Shown piece by piece: positions 37,206-46,349 of a stretch of 64,000 nucleotides of DNA. The stretch is from positions 12,373 to 76,372 of the forward strand of contig JAZLGF010000028.1 in the NCBI GenBank assembly GCA_045616165.1. The letters run 5' to 3'. Numbering within the stretch: position 1 is the stretch's first letter; every line of letters begins with the position of its first letter. The stretch comes from RGIG5612 sp045616165 (GTDB lineage Bacteria > Bacillota > Clostridia > Lachnospirales > Lachnospiraceae). Made by a program: the position numbers and the translations under genes. The notes beneath the pieces are model-generated. The model had not been told where the DNA came from. It was given only the letters and a program-made list of their open reading frames with translations, and searched no databases.

Positions 37206-38402
37206 ATGTTTTATGATTTACAAAAAGAAGAGCTAAGAGAAAAATATAAACAAATGCTAAAAGTTATGGGGCAGTTATCGAATCTGTTTTCAGAAAATGA
37301 TTGTCCATATTTAGCGTATCGTGCTCATGAAAATATTTTTTGCAAATATTTAGAAGCAGAAAATTTAGCACGTTTAGATTGTTCAGTTGACGCAAAAAAG
37401 AATCATATAGGCATTGGATTAAAAACGTGGATGGGCGGAGATGATCAAAAAATTGCGGAATTCGGAAAGTTAAAATCAAGTTATGCAAACTTATCTGGAA
37501 TTGCTTTGGTAAAACAAATTGCGGAATATAGAAATGAACGAATACGAATTACTATGAAATTACATGGGATAGACAAAATGGTGTATCATATAGTCAAAAG
37601 AATTCCAGGGGCAATGCAGATATATGAATGCGATTTTGAACCAATAGATGTAAATAATTTGAAAATTCTTTCTGGAAAAGGTAATGCAAATAATACATAT
37701 TTTATTGATGGAAAACATGAATATCATTTTAGTATTTCAAAGAACACTTTATACATGATTTTTGACAATCTTGAATTACTTGATGAGTTTTCAGTACAAA
37801 TATTAAGTAATCCATATAAATTTCTTGTTTCACTTATTACATCAGAAAGAAATAGCAATATTGAAAATATTGACTATATAGTTGAAACAGGTGATAAGCA
37901 ATTAGAAATTGAAACGTTATTTTCAAAAAAAGAAAAATTATGTTTACCTTTATATACTAGGAAAAAGGGCGAAAAAATCGTAGCAGAAAAAAGTGGATTA
38001 AATCAGTGGAATGCTGGTGGCAGAAAAAGAAATGAAAATGAAATTTATATTCCATATAATGCTTTAGATAGAAATAGAAAAATAGATTTTTTTCCGCCAA
38101 GAGATACTTCATTTACATTGCATCTTCCAGATGGAGCTGAAATTTCAGCAAAAGTATGTCAGGAAGCAGACCGATTAAATCCTAAATTAGGAAAAGCCAT
38201 AATGAGTAATCCTAATAAGGTACTTGGAAAGTGGTTGCTTAGAGATGTATTTGAACTAAAAGAAAATACTATTTTAACATATGCAATGCTGGAAAAGTTT
38301 GGGATAGATAGTGTGGTTTTTACCAAAAATTTTGATGGAGACTATTCAATTAACTTTTCGGAAATAGGGACATACGAAGAATTTTATGGCGAAGAAGAAT
38401 AG
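37206..38402 (+). CDS. Type II restriction endonuclease with C-terminal B3-like (NgoFVII/BfiI-type) domain
   Basis: A 398-residue protein. The C-terminal part (about 255-395: GLNQWNAGGRKRN, EIYIPYNA, FFPPRDTSFTLHLPDG, NKVLGKWLLRDVF) resembles the B3-like DNA-recognition domain of NgoFVII/BfiI-type restriction enzymes. The N-terminal half does not show an obvious phospholipase-D HxK motif; an SVDAKKNHIGIGLKTW segment could be a PD-(D/E)xK-type core. The cytosine methyltransferase gene follows immediately, as expected for a type II pair. Start at 37206 is chosen after GGTGG; the GTG at 37194 is part of that site. Confidence 0.75.
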   Translation: MFYDLQKEELREKYKQMLKVMGQLSNLFSENDCPYLAYRAHENIFCKYLEAENLARLDCSVDAKKNHIGIGLKTWMGGDDQKIAEFGKLKSSYANLSGIALVKQIAEYRNERIRITMKLHGIDKMVYHIVKRIPGAMQIYECDFEPIDVNNLKILSGKGNANNTYFIDGKHEYHFSISKNTLYMIFDNLELLDEFSVQILSNPYKFLVSLITSERNSNIENIDYIVETGDKQLEIETLFSKKEKLCLPLYTRKKGEKIVAEKSGLNQWNAGGRKRNENEIYIPYNALDRNRKIDFFPPRDTSFTLHLPDGAEISAKVCQEADRLNPKLGKAIMSNPNKVLGKWLLRDVFELKENTILTYAMLEKFGIDSVVFTKNFDGDYSINFSEIGTYEEFYGEEE

Positions 38403-38446
38403 TTAGTTTAAGGACTTTTGAAACAAATTGTGGGGTGCGGCAGTTT

Positions 38447-38474
38447 TTGATATATTTTGTTATTATTCTATATT
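38447..38474 (+). promoter_or_regulatory. Predicted separate promoter of the DNA methyltransferase
   Basis: TTGATA (38447-38452), 16-base spacer, TATATT (38469-38474), 15 bases upstream of the methyltransferase start. It would allow methylation before or independently of restriction. Confidence 0.55.
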
Positions 38475-38488
38475 GATAGGAGTAAATT

Positions 38489-39460
38489 ATGAAAAAATTA
38501 AAATGTGCTTCTTTTTTTGCAGGAGTGGGTGGGATAGATAAAGGATTTGAACAAAATAAAGTTTTTAAAATTGTATATGCAAATGAATTTGATTCATATC
38601 CAGTGGCTACATATGAACTTAATTTTGATGTAAAAGTGGATTGCAGAGATATTCATGAAGTTCAAGCTGATGAAATACCAGATTTTGATATTATGCTTGC
38701 GGGCTTTCCTTGCCAAGCGTTTTCTATTGCAGGTAATAGAAAAGGATTTGATGATGAAAAAGGAAGAGGAACACTTTTTTTTGAATTGGTAAGAATATTT
38801 AAGATAAAAAAACCACAAATCATATTTTTGGAAAATGTAAAAAACCTTGTTAGTCATGACAACGGTAACACTTTTTCTGTAATTATCGATGAATTAAAAA
38901 AAGAAGGGTACTATGTTAAATATTCAGTCTTAAATGCAATGGATTATGGAAATGTTCCTCAAAACCGGGAACGTATTTATATAGTTGCATTTAAAAATAT
39001 AGATTATTACAAGAAGTTTGATTTTCCGTTGCCTATCCCTTTGACAACAAAACTTTCTGATATTATCGATTTTAGAAAAAAATTAGACGAAAAATATTAT
39101 TATACTGAAGGAAAATATAAAGGCGATATTTACGAGAAATTAATAGAAGCTATGGACGATAAAAATGCAGTTTATCAATGGAGACGTAAATATGTAAGAA
39201 AAAATAAAAGTGGAGTTGTTCCTACATTGACGGCAAATCAAGGTGAAGGTGGACATAATGTATGCATTATAAAAACAAAATATGGAATACGTAAAATGAC
39301 ACCTCATGAATGCTTTAATACTCAAGGATTTCCAAAGGATTTTAAGTTACCTGAAAATCAAAGCGAATCTAGACTTTATAAGCAAGCAGGGAATTCCGTT
39401 TGTGTATCGGTTATAGCAAGAATTGCAGACGAAATTGCAAAAGCAACAAATATTAAATAA
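38489..39460 (+). CDS. DNA (cytosine-5-)-methyltransferase
   Basis: A 323-residue C5 methyltransferase with all key motifs: I SFFAGVGGID, IV with the catalytic cysteine GFPCQAFS, VI ENVKNL, VIII QNRERIYIVAF and X QAGNSVCV. It is the modification half of the type II pair; the target-recognition stretch between VIII and IX is about 75 residues, suggesting a simple site. Recognition sequence cannot be read. Its own promoter lies in the 86-base gap behind the restriction gene. Confidence 0.93.
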   Translation: MKKLKCASFFAGVGGIDKGFEQNKVFKIVYANEFDSYPVATYELNFDVKVDCRDIHEVQADEIPDFDIMLAGFPCQAFSIAGNRKGFDDEKGRGTLFFELVRIFKIKKPQIIFLENVKNLVSHDNGNTFSVIIDELKKEGYYVKYSVLNAMDYGNVPQNRERIYIVAFKNIDYYKKFDFPLPIPLTTKLSDIIDFRKKLDEKYYYTEGKYKGDIYEKLIEAMDDKNAVYQWRRKYVRKNKSGVVPTLTANQGEGGHNVCIIKTKYGIRKMTPHECFNTQGFPKDFKLPENQSESRLYKQAGNSVCVSVIARIADEIAKATNIK

Positions 39461-39476
39461 AAGAGGCTATTTAGAT

Positions 39477-42167
39477 ATGAACAAAAAAACAAAAAAAGCA
39501 TTTAATACACTTGACATATATGAACTTGAAAATGAAATTGCATTTGTAGAAACAGATGCTCGAGAAGAAGAACAATATAATGCAGATAACGCATATGGTG
39601 CGCTTGATAAACAATTAGCACAATTAGAGGCTACAATACCTTATCCAGAAATAACTGAATATACTACAAGTGGAGATTACGATGAAATTGCTACAATACA
39701 ATTCAAAAAAGCAAAGCAAAAGTCACATAGGGAAAAGTGCAAAAGTCAAAGGCAGTATTGTGATAATGGGGAACTATATTGTGGACATTTGATTTATAAT
39801 TCTGGCGATGAATTCTATATTATGGATGATTCGAGTCTTAGGACTAGGTCACTGGATGAGAAATCTTCAATAATGCTTGTAAATGTAGATGATGAAAAAT
39901 GTACGGACATAACTAATGCATGGAGATATCCTAAAAACAATGGGGTTGCGTTATCAAGGAACGTAACAATGTCTAATAGACAAGTTATAGATGTAGATGT
40001 AGTTTTAGATGTTAATAATGAAATGTTTTCTAATATAACAGATGCTTATCTTAGGAAAGCACTTGTCAGAAATATAAAAAATTCTAATAATAGTCCACAA
40101 AACAATATACATAGTATTATTCAGACAATTCAGGAAAAACAAGATAATATAAAAGCTCTAAATATTAATGATTCTTTTATAGTACAAGGTTGTGCGGGCT
40201 CAGGAAAAACAATGGTATTACTTCATAGACTTCGTTATTTAATATATAACGAATATTTGAGGTCTGGACAATATCTATTGCTTGTTCCAAGCAATAGATT
40301 TAAAAATTTTATAAAAAATATTTCCACAGATTTTAAAATCTCAGAAGGAAATATCTATTCGTATATGTCTTACTATCAAAGTTTATGTGGAAAAGGTAAA
40401 GAATTAATAGAAGACAATAATGATGAATTGGTATTTTCGTCAAAATTTCTAGAAAAGATTTATTCAAATGAATTCTATATTGCTGCATATCAAAAATTTT
40501 TTAATGAATTAAGATATCAGGTTGGATGTGTTATTGAATATAGTGAAGAAAGATTAAATGTAATCATAAATCAAGAAACAGATGCTACTAATAAAGAGAT
40601 TGAATCTATCATTGAAAAAAGCATTAGTGAAATAACAGATGCAATTAGTATATTGAATGAGCATTTAACAAATTCAGTGTCAAATATAGAAGACATTCCT
40701 TTAATTATTGAAGAAGTTAAAAAAATATATTTGGAAAACAAAGAAAAAAAAGAATGCATTATTCTTAGCGAAAATGAAATTCAAATTTCTCAAGATGATG
40801 AAAGAATAGTAAACAATTCATTGTTAAATGAGTTGAAAAATGAAATAGAAAAAGAAGAAGAATATGTAAAGAAAGCCAATATTTTTACTATTAGAGCACA
40901 TCAAAACAAATTTGAAAAACTGAAAGAACATTATGAAAAAGAATATGAAATAGTTAAACAGTTAATTATTGAAGAAGAAAAAAAGATCATATCAAAAAAA
41001 ATAGCGAATATGAAATATGTATATGAAGGAATAACGCTAGAAGATATAGATAAAATTTTGAATGTTATTACAGAAATTTATGAGGATGCAAATGAAAAAT
41101 TAATAAACGCAAAGCAAAAAAAAGAAAATATAGATGTACTTATTTCAGAAAAATATAATGAAGGAATAAGTGCCTTAAATGGATTAATTGAAGAATCTTT
41201 ATCTATAGGAGAATACGGAGAAAAAGTAATTTCCGCCTTAATACCTGCATCAGAATACATAGGTTCAATTGTGAAATTAGGTATGACATTAGTAAAGTCA
41301 TTTAAGGAAGATACAAATGAAGATGATAAGAAAAGAGATAAATTTAAATTATTTAATGAACGGACAGAAAATCAATCACAAGCATATATTAGTACATTTT
41401 TGTTTAATGTTTGCAAGAAAGCTTTAAAAGACGAGTATGATGTTACTATTTGCAAACTTTACAAGCATTATTGGTTTATCAATTTATATTGTCAATATCT
41501 AACAAGACCTTTGAGTGGTGAAAAATTTTCATATATTTATATTGATGAGGGACAGGACCTTAGTAGAGCAGAAATTGAGTTGATTAGTAAAATTAATTCA
41601 ATTGATTATACTTCTGGAGAGCCAACTCAATATCCAGTTTTAAATATCTTTGGGGATGTAAATCAAACAATTACAAGTTATGGAATTAGTAATTGGAAAA
41701 GTATTGATTTTATTTCAAAAGAATATGCTCTTAATGAAAATTTTCGTAATCCTAATCAAATTGTTGAATATTGTAATGAGGTTCTTCCGTTTAAAATGGA
41801 TAAAATCGGGGTAGATATGGAAGAAGTTGAACATTATAAAAGCTTTGATGATGCAATGAATATACTTACACGAAAAAAAGGTCTTGTCTATATTGTAAAG
41901 GATGAATATGCGAAAAAAGATATTCAATTAGAGCTTAAAAATCGAAAACTTGAGGATGACTTGATATATACAGTTAAAGAATCAAAGGGACTAGAGTTTA
42001 AAGAAATTATAGTAGTAAATAGAGATATGACAGATAATGAAAAGTACATAGCATATACACGAGCTCTTGTAAAGCTAACAATTATTGAAGAATTAGGCAG
42101 TTATATTGACAAAAAAGAGAAACTTTATCTTCAAGGAGATGATGAAGAAGAGCAAGAATTGAAATAA
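39477..42167 (+). CDS. HelD/UvrD-like SF1 helicase-type ATPase
   Basis: An 896-residue superfamily 1 protein. Walker A is GCAGSGKTMVLLHRL (about residue 240), Walker B YIYIDEGQDLS, motif III NIFGDVNQTI, motif IV NENFRNPNQ and motif V ESKGLEF. A long coiled-coil insertion of about 300 residues sits between Walker A and B, as in HelD-type proteins that act on RNA polymerase. Coupled with the sigma/alpha-CTD-like protein three genes upstream, an RNA-polymerase- or DNA-end-directed role is possible. Start at 39477 rather than 39423, which lies inside the methyltransferase gene. Confidence 0.8.
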   Translation: MNKKTKKAFNTLDIYELENEIAFVETDAREEEQYNADNAYGALDKQLAQLEATIPYPEITEYTTSGDYDEIATIQFKKAKQKSHREKCKSQRQYCDNGELYCGHLIYNSGDEFYIMDDSSLRTRSLDEKSSIMLVNVDDEKCTDITNAWRYPKNNGVALSRNVTMSNRQVIDVDVVLDVNNEMFSNITDAYLRKALVRNIKNSNNSPQNNIHSIIQTIQEKQDNIKALNINDSFIVQGCAGSGKTMVLLHRLRYLIYNEYLRSGQYLLLVPSNRFKNFIKNISTDFKISEGNIYSYMSYYQSLCGKGKELIEDNNDELVFSSKFLEKIYSNEFYIAAYQKFFNELRYQVGCVIEYSEERLNVIINQETDATNKEIESIIEKSISEITDAISILNEHLTNSVSNIEDIPLIIEEVKKIYLENKEKKECIILSENEIQISQDDERIVNNSLLNELKNEIEKEEEYVKKANIFTIRAHQNKFEKLKEHYEKEYEIVKQLIIEEEKKIISKKIANMKYVYEGITLEDIDKILNVITEIYEDANEKLINAKQKKENIDVLISEKYNEGISALNGLIEESLSIGEYGEKVISALIPASEYIGSIVKLGMTLVKSFKEDTNEDDKKRDKFKLFNERTENQSQAYISTFLFNVCKKALKDEYDVTICKLYKHYWFINLYCQYLTRPLSGEKFSYIYIDEGQDLSRAEIELISKINSIDYTSGEPTQYPVLNIFGDVNQTITSYGISNWKSIDFISKEYALNENFRNPNQIVEYCNEVLPFKMDKIGVDMEEVEHYKSFDDAMNILTRKKGLVYIVKDEYAKKDIQLELKNRKLEDDLIYTVKESKGLEFKEIIVVNRDMTDNEKYIAYTRALVKLTIIEELGSYIDKKEKLYLQGDDEEEQELK

Positions 42168-42199
42168 TAGATAAGTGAAAGAAAAGAGGATAAAAGAAT

Positions 42200-43483
42200 A
42201 TGAGTGAATTAAAAATTAAAGAAAACATTATTATTGATGACGTAGCTGCTGTTGTTGAACGTATTGAAGAGCGCACGGGCTTTAGAAATATAGATATTAA
42301 AGACATCATAGATTTTATTAATCATGAGCCAAACACAATATATTATGTTGACGAAAAAGGTAATGTAAAATTAGAACCAGAAAATACTAGATATTTATGG
42401 ATTGACAGTGGATTTGAAGAAGAAGGTAAACCTATTTTTATATCATTACTTAGTAGTTATGGCGAATACATTGGACATTACACGGGTCACTATAAATTTC
42501 TAACGAGAACAATAACTGATTATTATCCGCAAAACACAAAATATGTAAATGATAATATTAGAAAATTCGAACAAAAGTATGAAATAAAAATACAAAATAG
42601 AATTGTAAAGCATTTAACGGAAAAATATGAAAATCTTAATGGAGCTTTACCAGAAAACTTTGCTGGATATGAAATAAAAGAAGAACCAGAACTTATTGAA
42701 GAAAAAAAAGAGATGACAACCTCGTTTTTTAACAAAGATTCCTTTACAAGTAGTGAATTAGGACAGACGGTCAGAGAACAACTTCTTGTAGATAAATGGA
42801 AATCACAAGTTGGATTTGAAAGATATATAAAAATAATTGGTTCAAGAATCTATCAATTAGTTGAGCAAGGCAAGACTGAATATTATGTAATAAACAAAAC
42901 AAAATCTGTAATAGTGAATACTGGCCTTATAAATAAGTATGGTGAAGATATTAAGCTCATGTATAGAATTAATTTAACTAGCAATACATATAATGTTTAT
43001 CAGTTGATTGAAAGCAAGCAGGATTATTTACAAAATGATTTTACAAAGGAGCAGTCTCAGACAGAAATCAAACCAATATCATTTTTTGATGAAGGAAGAT
43101 TTTTTAATGCTAAGATTGATGATTTTGATATTAACACAAGATCATTAATGCATATAATTGGAGAACGTAGAGATAGATTTCCTGATAATGTAAGTGATAT
43201 GACAGATGATAAGCTTGCCCAAAGAATCAAAGATGCTTTGCTTTTAGGCTTAAAAATGCAGGAACGTGACAATACATATGTTAAACCTAGTTATTCAGGA
43301 GATTATAACGGTATTTATTGGTTGATGCCATTGCATATCAATAATGAGTTTACTGATGACCCTGAACTTGTTTTGGTAGTAAGTAAGTTGCATGATTTCT
43401 ATGAAATTAAAACGGTTCTTCCTTATGATGACTGTATGAAAGACAGAATAATGGCTTTATCATTATATGAAAAGTTGTGGTGA
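42200..43483 (+). CDS. DUF3825 domain protein
   Basis: A 427-residue protein. The C-terminal 230 residues match the DUF3825 pattern: RIYQLVEQGKTEYYVIN, VIVNTGLINKYGEDI, FFDEGRFFNAKID, ERRDRFPDNV and YWLMPL. DUF3825 is found fused or next to RNA-binding OST-HTH and nuclease domains and in conflict systems; its activity is unknown. The N-terminal 190 residues are unrecognised. It follows the HelD-like gene by 32 bases with AGAGGA as ribosome binding site. Confidence 0.7.
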   Translation: MSELKIKENIIIDDVAAVVERIEERTGFRNIDIKDIIDFINHEPNTIYYVDEKGNVKLEPENTRYLWIDSGFEEEGKPIFISLLSSYGEYIGHYTGHYKFLTRTITDYYPQNTKYVNDNIRKFEQKYEIKIQNRIVKHLTEKYENLNGALPENFAGYEIKEEPELIEEKKEMTTSFFNKDSFTSSELGQTVREQLLVDKWKSQVGFERYIKIIGSRIYQLVEQGKTEYYVINKTKSVIVNTGLINKYGEDIKLMYRINLTSNTYNVYQLIESKQDYLQNDFTKEQSQTEIKPISFFDEGRFFNAKIDDFDINTRSLMHIIGERRDRFPDNVSDMTDDKLAQRIKDALLLGLKMQERDNTYVKPSYSGDYNGIYWLMPLHINNEFTDDPELVLVVSKLHDFYEIKTVLPYDDCMKDRIMALSLYEKLW

Positions 43484-43514
43484 ATCAAATAAAATAATGT
43501 AGGAGGATATTAGT

Positions 43515-43679
43515 ATGAGTATATTTGGTGTTGACTGGGATATGGATGGAAAAGTTGATGATATGGATTTAGCAACTGATTTGTTTATTATTGATGAAAT
43601 AGAAAAAGAAGAACGTGAAAATCAGAAAAACTTTGATAGTGATTTTGAAGACGACTTTGATAGTGATTATGATGATTAA
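43515..43679 (+). CDS. 54-residue acidic microprotein with EF-hand-like loop
   Basis: A short gene with a near-perfect AGGAGG at 43501-43506 and an ATG at 43515. The product begins MSIFGVDWDMDGKVDDMD and contains a DxDxDGxxxxxD loop of EF-hand or dockerin type, then an acidic, Asp-rich tail (FDSDFEDDFDSDYDD). It lies between the DUF3825 gene and a membrane protein with a similarly acidic tail. Calcium binding is inferred from the loop only. Confidence 0.6.
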   Translation: MSIFGVDWDMDGKVDDMDLATDLFIIDEIEKEERENQKNFDSDFEDDFDSDYDD

Positions 43680-43692
43680 AAGGTAATAGCAT

Positions 43693-44274
43693 ATGTGGAT
43701 TCTTATATTAGTAGCTTTATTTGGATTAGTAGCAACATGTGTTTTGGCAATAAATCTTTCATTTATATGGATTATTTTTGCAATTATCATTATTCTTGGT
43801 ATAGGTGGATTGATATTATTTTGTAAAAAGAAAAAAGAAAAGCCAGGTAAAATATGTATATATGTTGCTTGTGGGATTGCAATTCTTATGTTGCTTATTT
43901 TCTTTCCGCTAAAATCATATATGAGCGAAATCAAGTACAAGTACAAGCTTTTCCATCCCGAAACATCGGGCAAGGAGAATAGTAAAACATATAGTAATTA
44001 TTCGTCATCATCTTATTCAAGTAATTATGAAAGCAAATCGAATTATTATAGTGGCTCTAATAAAAGCTATTCAAATAGCAATAATTCATCAAAGAGTAAA
44101 AGCGGACCTTTAATTGGGAATAAGAAATATTACAGTAACTCAAAGAGCAAATCAAAAGACCCATATGATGTGGATGAGTTTGAACATGCTGAGGATTTCT
44201 ATGAGTTTCACTACGATGATTTTATAGACTATGAAGAAGCAGAAGATTACTATAATGAACATAGTGAAGATTGA
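43693..44274 (+). CDS. Membrane protein with Ser/Tyr-rich and acidic tail, unknown
   Basis: A 193-residue protein with three hydrophobic segments in the first 75 residues, then a low-complexity Ser/Tyr/Asn/Lys stretch (about 95-155) and an acidic C-terminus (DVDEFEHAEDFYEFHYDDF). The family is not recognised. It is the last gene before a strong terminator and therefore the end of the defence-like operon. Confidence 0.6.
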   Translation: MWILILVALFGLVATCVLAINLSFIWIIFAIIIILGIGGLILFCKKKKEKPGKICIYVACGIAILMLLIFFPLKSYMSEIKYKYKLFHPETSGKENSKTYSNYSSSSYSSNYESKSNYYSGSNKSYSNSNNSSKSKSGPLIGNKKYYSNSKSKSKDPYDVDEFEHAEDFYEFHYDDFIDYEEAEDYYNEHSED

Positions 44275-44355
44275 TATAAGGGTAATATTAATCTACGTAT
44301 CATTTAGACAAGATTAAAAAAGTAAATAAAGAAAGCTAAAATGAATATCATTTAG

Positions 44356-44390
44356 AAAAAGGTTTGGATTTTGAAAATCAAACCTTTTTT
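44356..44390 (+). terminator. Terminator closing the defence-like operon
   Basis: AAAAAGGTTTG (44356-44366) pairs with CAAACCTTTTT (44379-44389), with inner ATTTT/AAAAT pairing and a trailing T-run. Upstream, TATCATTTAGA occurs twice (44299-44309 and 44346-44356). Confidence 0.8.
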
Positions 44391-44426
44391 ATTTTAAAGA
44401 ATAAAGAAAAATCGCACTTTCGTTAT

Positions 44427-44448
44427 AAAAATCGGACATATAAATATT
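44427..44448 (+). promoter_or_regulatory. Element-specific upstream motif, copy 1 (before traG)
   Basis: AAAAATCGGACATATAAAT: shares ATCGGACATATA with copies at 50001-50012 and 52384-52395. Here the motif lies directly before the GTG start of the coupling protein, with no Shine-Dalgarno, which would fit a -10 element (TATAAAT) and a leaderless message. Confidence 0.5.
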
Positions 44449-46023
44449 GTGAAGGCAAAAAAAATATTCAAGAAAATAATTTCCTCATGCGTTTGGTTAC
44501 AGCCGGTTATTATGACTATTTCTTTATTGGTATTAAAGAAAGTTTTTCCTGCAATGTTGCATAGTGCTTCTGGGTGGATAGCCAGTATATTTCTTTCACT
44601 ATTTCCCATTCTAATAGCTATTGGTAATAGTAATAAACCAAGTGCAAAACAGGCCGTAAAAGGAAAGGAGGCGGCCTCTCATCCTGAAATAGAACAGAGT
44701 TTACTCTCGAGAAAACCAGAAGGAATTATATTCGGCAAGTTCGGAAAAGAATATGTTAGAAAGTCAATTGATTCAGACGGCCATGTATTTATTGTAGGTG
44801 GCTCTGGCACAGGGAAGTCTAGCTGTGTATCCATTTTGTCAATAATGGCTAATCCTGAATGCAGCAAATTCGTAATTGATATAAAAGGGGAACTTTCAGA
44901 AAAATCAATACGAATGGATGATAAAAAAGCTTTTATTTTTAATCCGCAAGATAGACGTTCATGGGGATACGACCCTTTGTACATGTTGAACGAAAATAGT
45001 ACGGGTCAAGACATCTTAGAATGTATGCAGACAGTAGCTTTTTCACTGATTCAATTAAAAGCAAACGTAAAAGATGAATTTTGGATTTTATCGGCTCGCA
45101 ACTTATTCCTAGGATTTTTAATCTTTTTTTTCAGACAAGGTGAAAAAAATTTAATTGGAATAATAGATAAAATTCTAAGTAGGCCTGCAACCGAGATTAT
45201 TGAAGAGGTATTAGAAGAATCTAATCCTAATTCAATAGAATACAGGTACCTTGTTCAATTTAAGGCGATGGCTCCTGAAACCCTTGGAGGGATAGTTGCT
45301 CAAATGAATAATCACCTAACGATATTTGTAAATGACCAGGACATTCGATTTGCACTCAGAGCAAATCGAAGAAAAATGACGCCGAATGACCTGCAAAATG
45401 GGCAAAGTATTTATATAGTTATTCAGGAAGCAAAACTTCAGGCATATGCAGATTTATTGCAATTAATTCTAAATCAATTTCTGAGCTCGTTTGAAATGAG
45501 ATCAGAAAATTCAGAACCAATTTTTTTTATTGTCGACGAACTTGCTCGTATTGTTTCCAGTGGAAAAATAGAAAAACTACTTGATTCTGCACGAACACTA
45601 CGTAGTCGTAAGGTAACACTTTTACTAATAACACAATCACTTGAAAGTCTAATGTCTGCCTACACAGAAAATGAAGTCACAGATTTGGTGTCTAATTGTT
45701 CATATATTCTTGTGCTAAATGCAACTAGCGTAAAAACACAGCGAGCAGTTTGTAGTTGGTGTGGAAAATACCTTGCTCAAAAAACGAGCTGGAATGGTAA
45801 CGGAATGGAGCAAAAGACTTCTGTATCTTTTGAAGAAAAAGAAATATTAACACCTTCTGATTTAATGGAATTACCACTAAAAAAAGAGGCTATTCTAATA
45901 AGTCCATACGGCTATTGCCGAGTAACCAAAGTGCCATATTACGAGGATGAATTATTTAAGAATATTGCTAAACAAAATTTAATTTATAACACAGAAGCGA
46001 AAAACGCTTCAGAAAGGACCTAA
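44449..46023 (+). CDS. VirD4/TraG-type coupling protein
   Basis: A 524-residue type IV coupling protein. Two N-terminal membrane helices (about 15-60), Walker A VGGSGTGKSS (about residue 122-131), the VIDIKGELS motif, NPQDRRSWGYDPL and Walker B IFFIVDELARI are typical of VirD4/TraG ATPases that feed the relaxase-DNA complex into a conjugation channel. No other type IV secretion gene is encoded in the window, so the element is presumably mobilised by a helper. The GTG start at 44449 has no visible ribosome binding site. Confidence 0.9.
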   Translation: MKAKKIFKKIISSCVWLQPVIMTISLLVLKKVFPAMLHSASGWIASIFLSLFPILIAIGNSNKPSAKQAVKGKEAASHPEIEQSLLSRKPEGIIFGKFGKEYVRKSIDSDGHVFIVGGSGTGKSSCVSILSIMANPECSKFVIDIKGELSEKSIRMDDKKAFIFNPQDRRSWGYDPLYMLNENSTGQDILECMQTVAFSLIQLKANVKDEFWILSARNLFLGFLIFFFRQGEKNLIGIIDKILSRPATEIIEEVLEESNPNSIEYRYLVQFKAMAPETLGGIVAQMNNHLTIFVNDQDIRFALRANRRKMTPNDLQNGQSIYIVIQEAKLQAYADLLQLILNQFLSSFEMRSENSEPIFFIVDELARIVSSGKIEKLLDSARTLRSRKVTLLLITQSLESLMSAYTENEVTDLVSNCSYILVLNATSVKTQRAVCSWCGKYLAQKTSWNGNGMEQKTSVSFEEKEILTPSDLMELPLKKEAILISPYGYCRVTKVPYYEDELFKNIAKQNLIYNTEAKNASERT

Positions 46024-46025
46024 AC

Positions 46026-46349
46026 ATGTATACAAAAACAATCAATTTAAAAACTGGAATACTTTTTATTCCAGAAGAATTTGTATTAATTAAGGAAACA
46101 CAAACAGATAATGCTGATTTTGCAGGAATTGTTGCAAATAAAGCAGGTGCAAAAACACACTATGTTGTTCTTAGTGAAAAGTCGATTAACTCACTTAATG
46201 ATTCTGAAGAAGGTGAATTAATTGAGATAGTTAAACAGAAAGAACATGACTCGGAAAGTGTATATGGTCTGTTTGCAGTGCCTGAGGTGGAGAATCCATG
46301 CGACCTTTTTCTTGGTACGGGAATTGTACGAGGAGGTAGAAAAGCATGA
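46026..46349 (+). CDS. Unknown small protein of the transfer module
   Basis: A 107-residue soluble protein, beta-rich at the start and ending KA. No family recognised. It starts 2 bases after the coupling protein stop and overlaps the DUF5688 gene by 4 bases (ATGA), so it is co-translated with both. Confidence 0.6.
   Translation: MYTKTINLKTGILFIPEEFVLIKETQTDNADFAGIVANKAGAKTHYVVLSEKSINSLNDSEEGELIEIVKQKEHDSESVYGLFAVPEVENPCDLFLGTGIVRGGRKA

Noticed and set aside
44364..44564. Plus-strand 66-codon frame overlapping the start of the coupling protein
   Set aside because: It begins inside the terminator stem and runs out of frame through the coupling protein N-terminus; no ribosome binding site.
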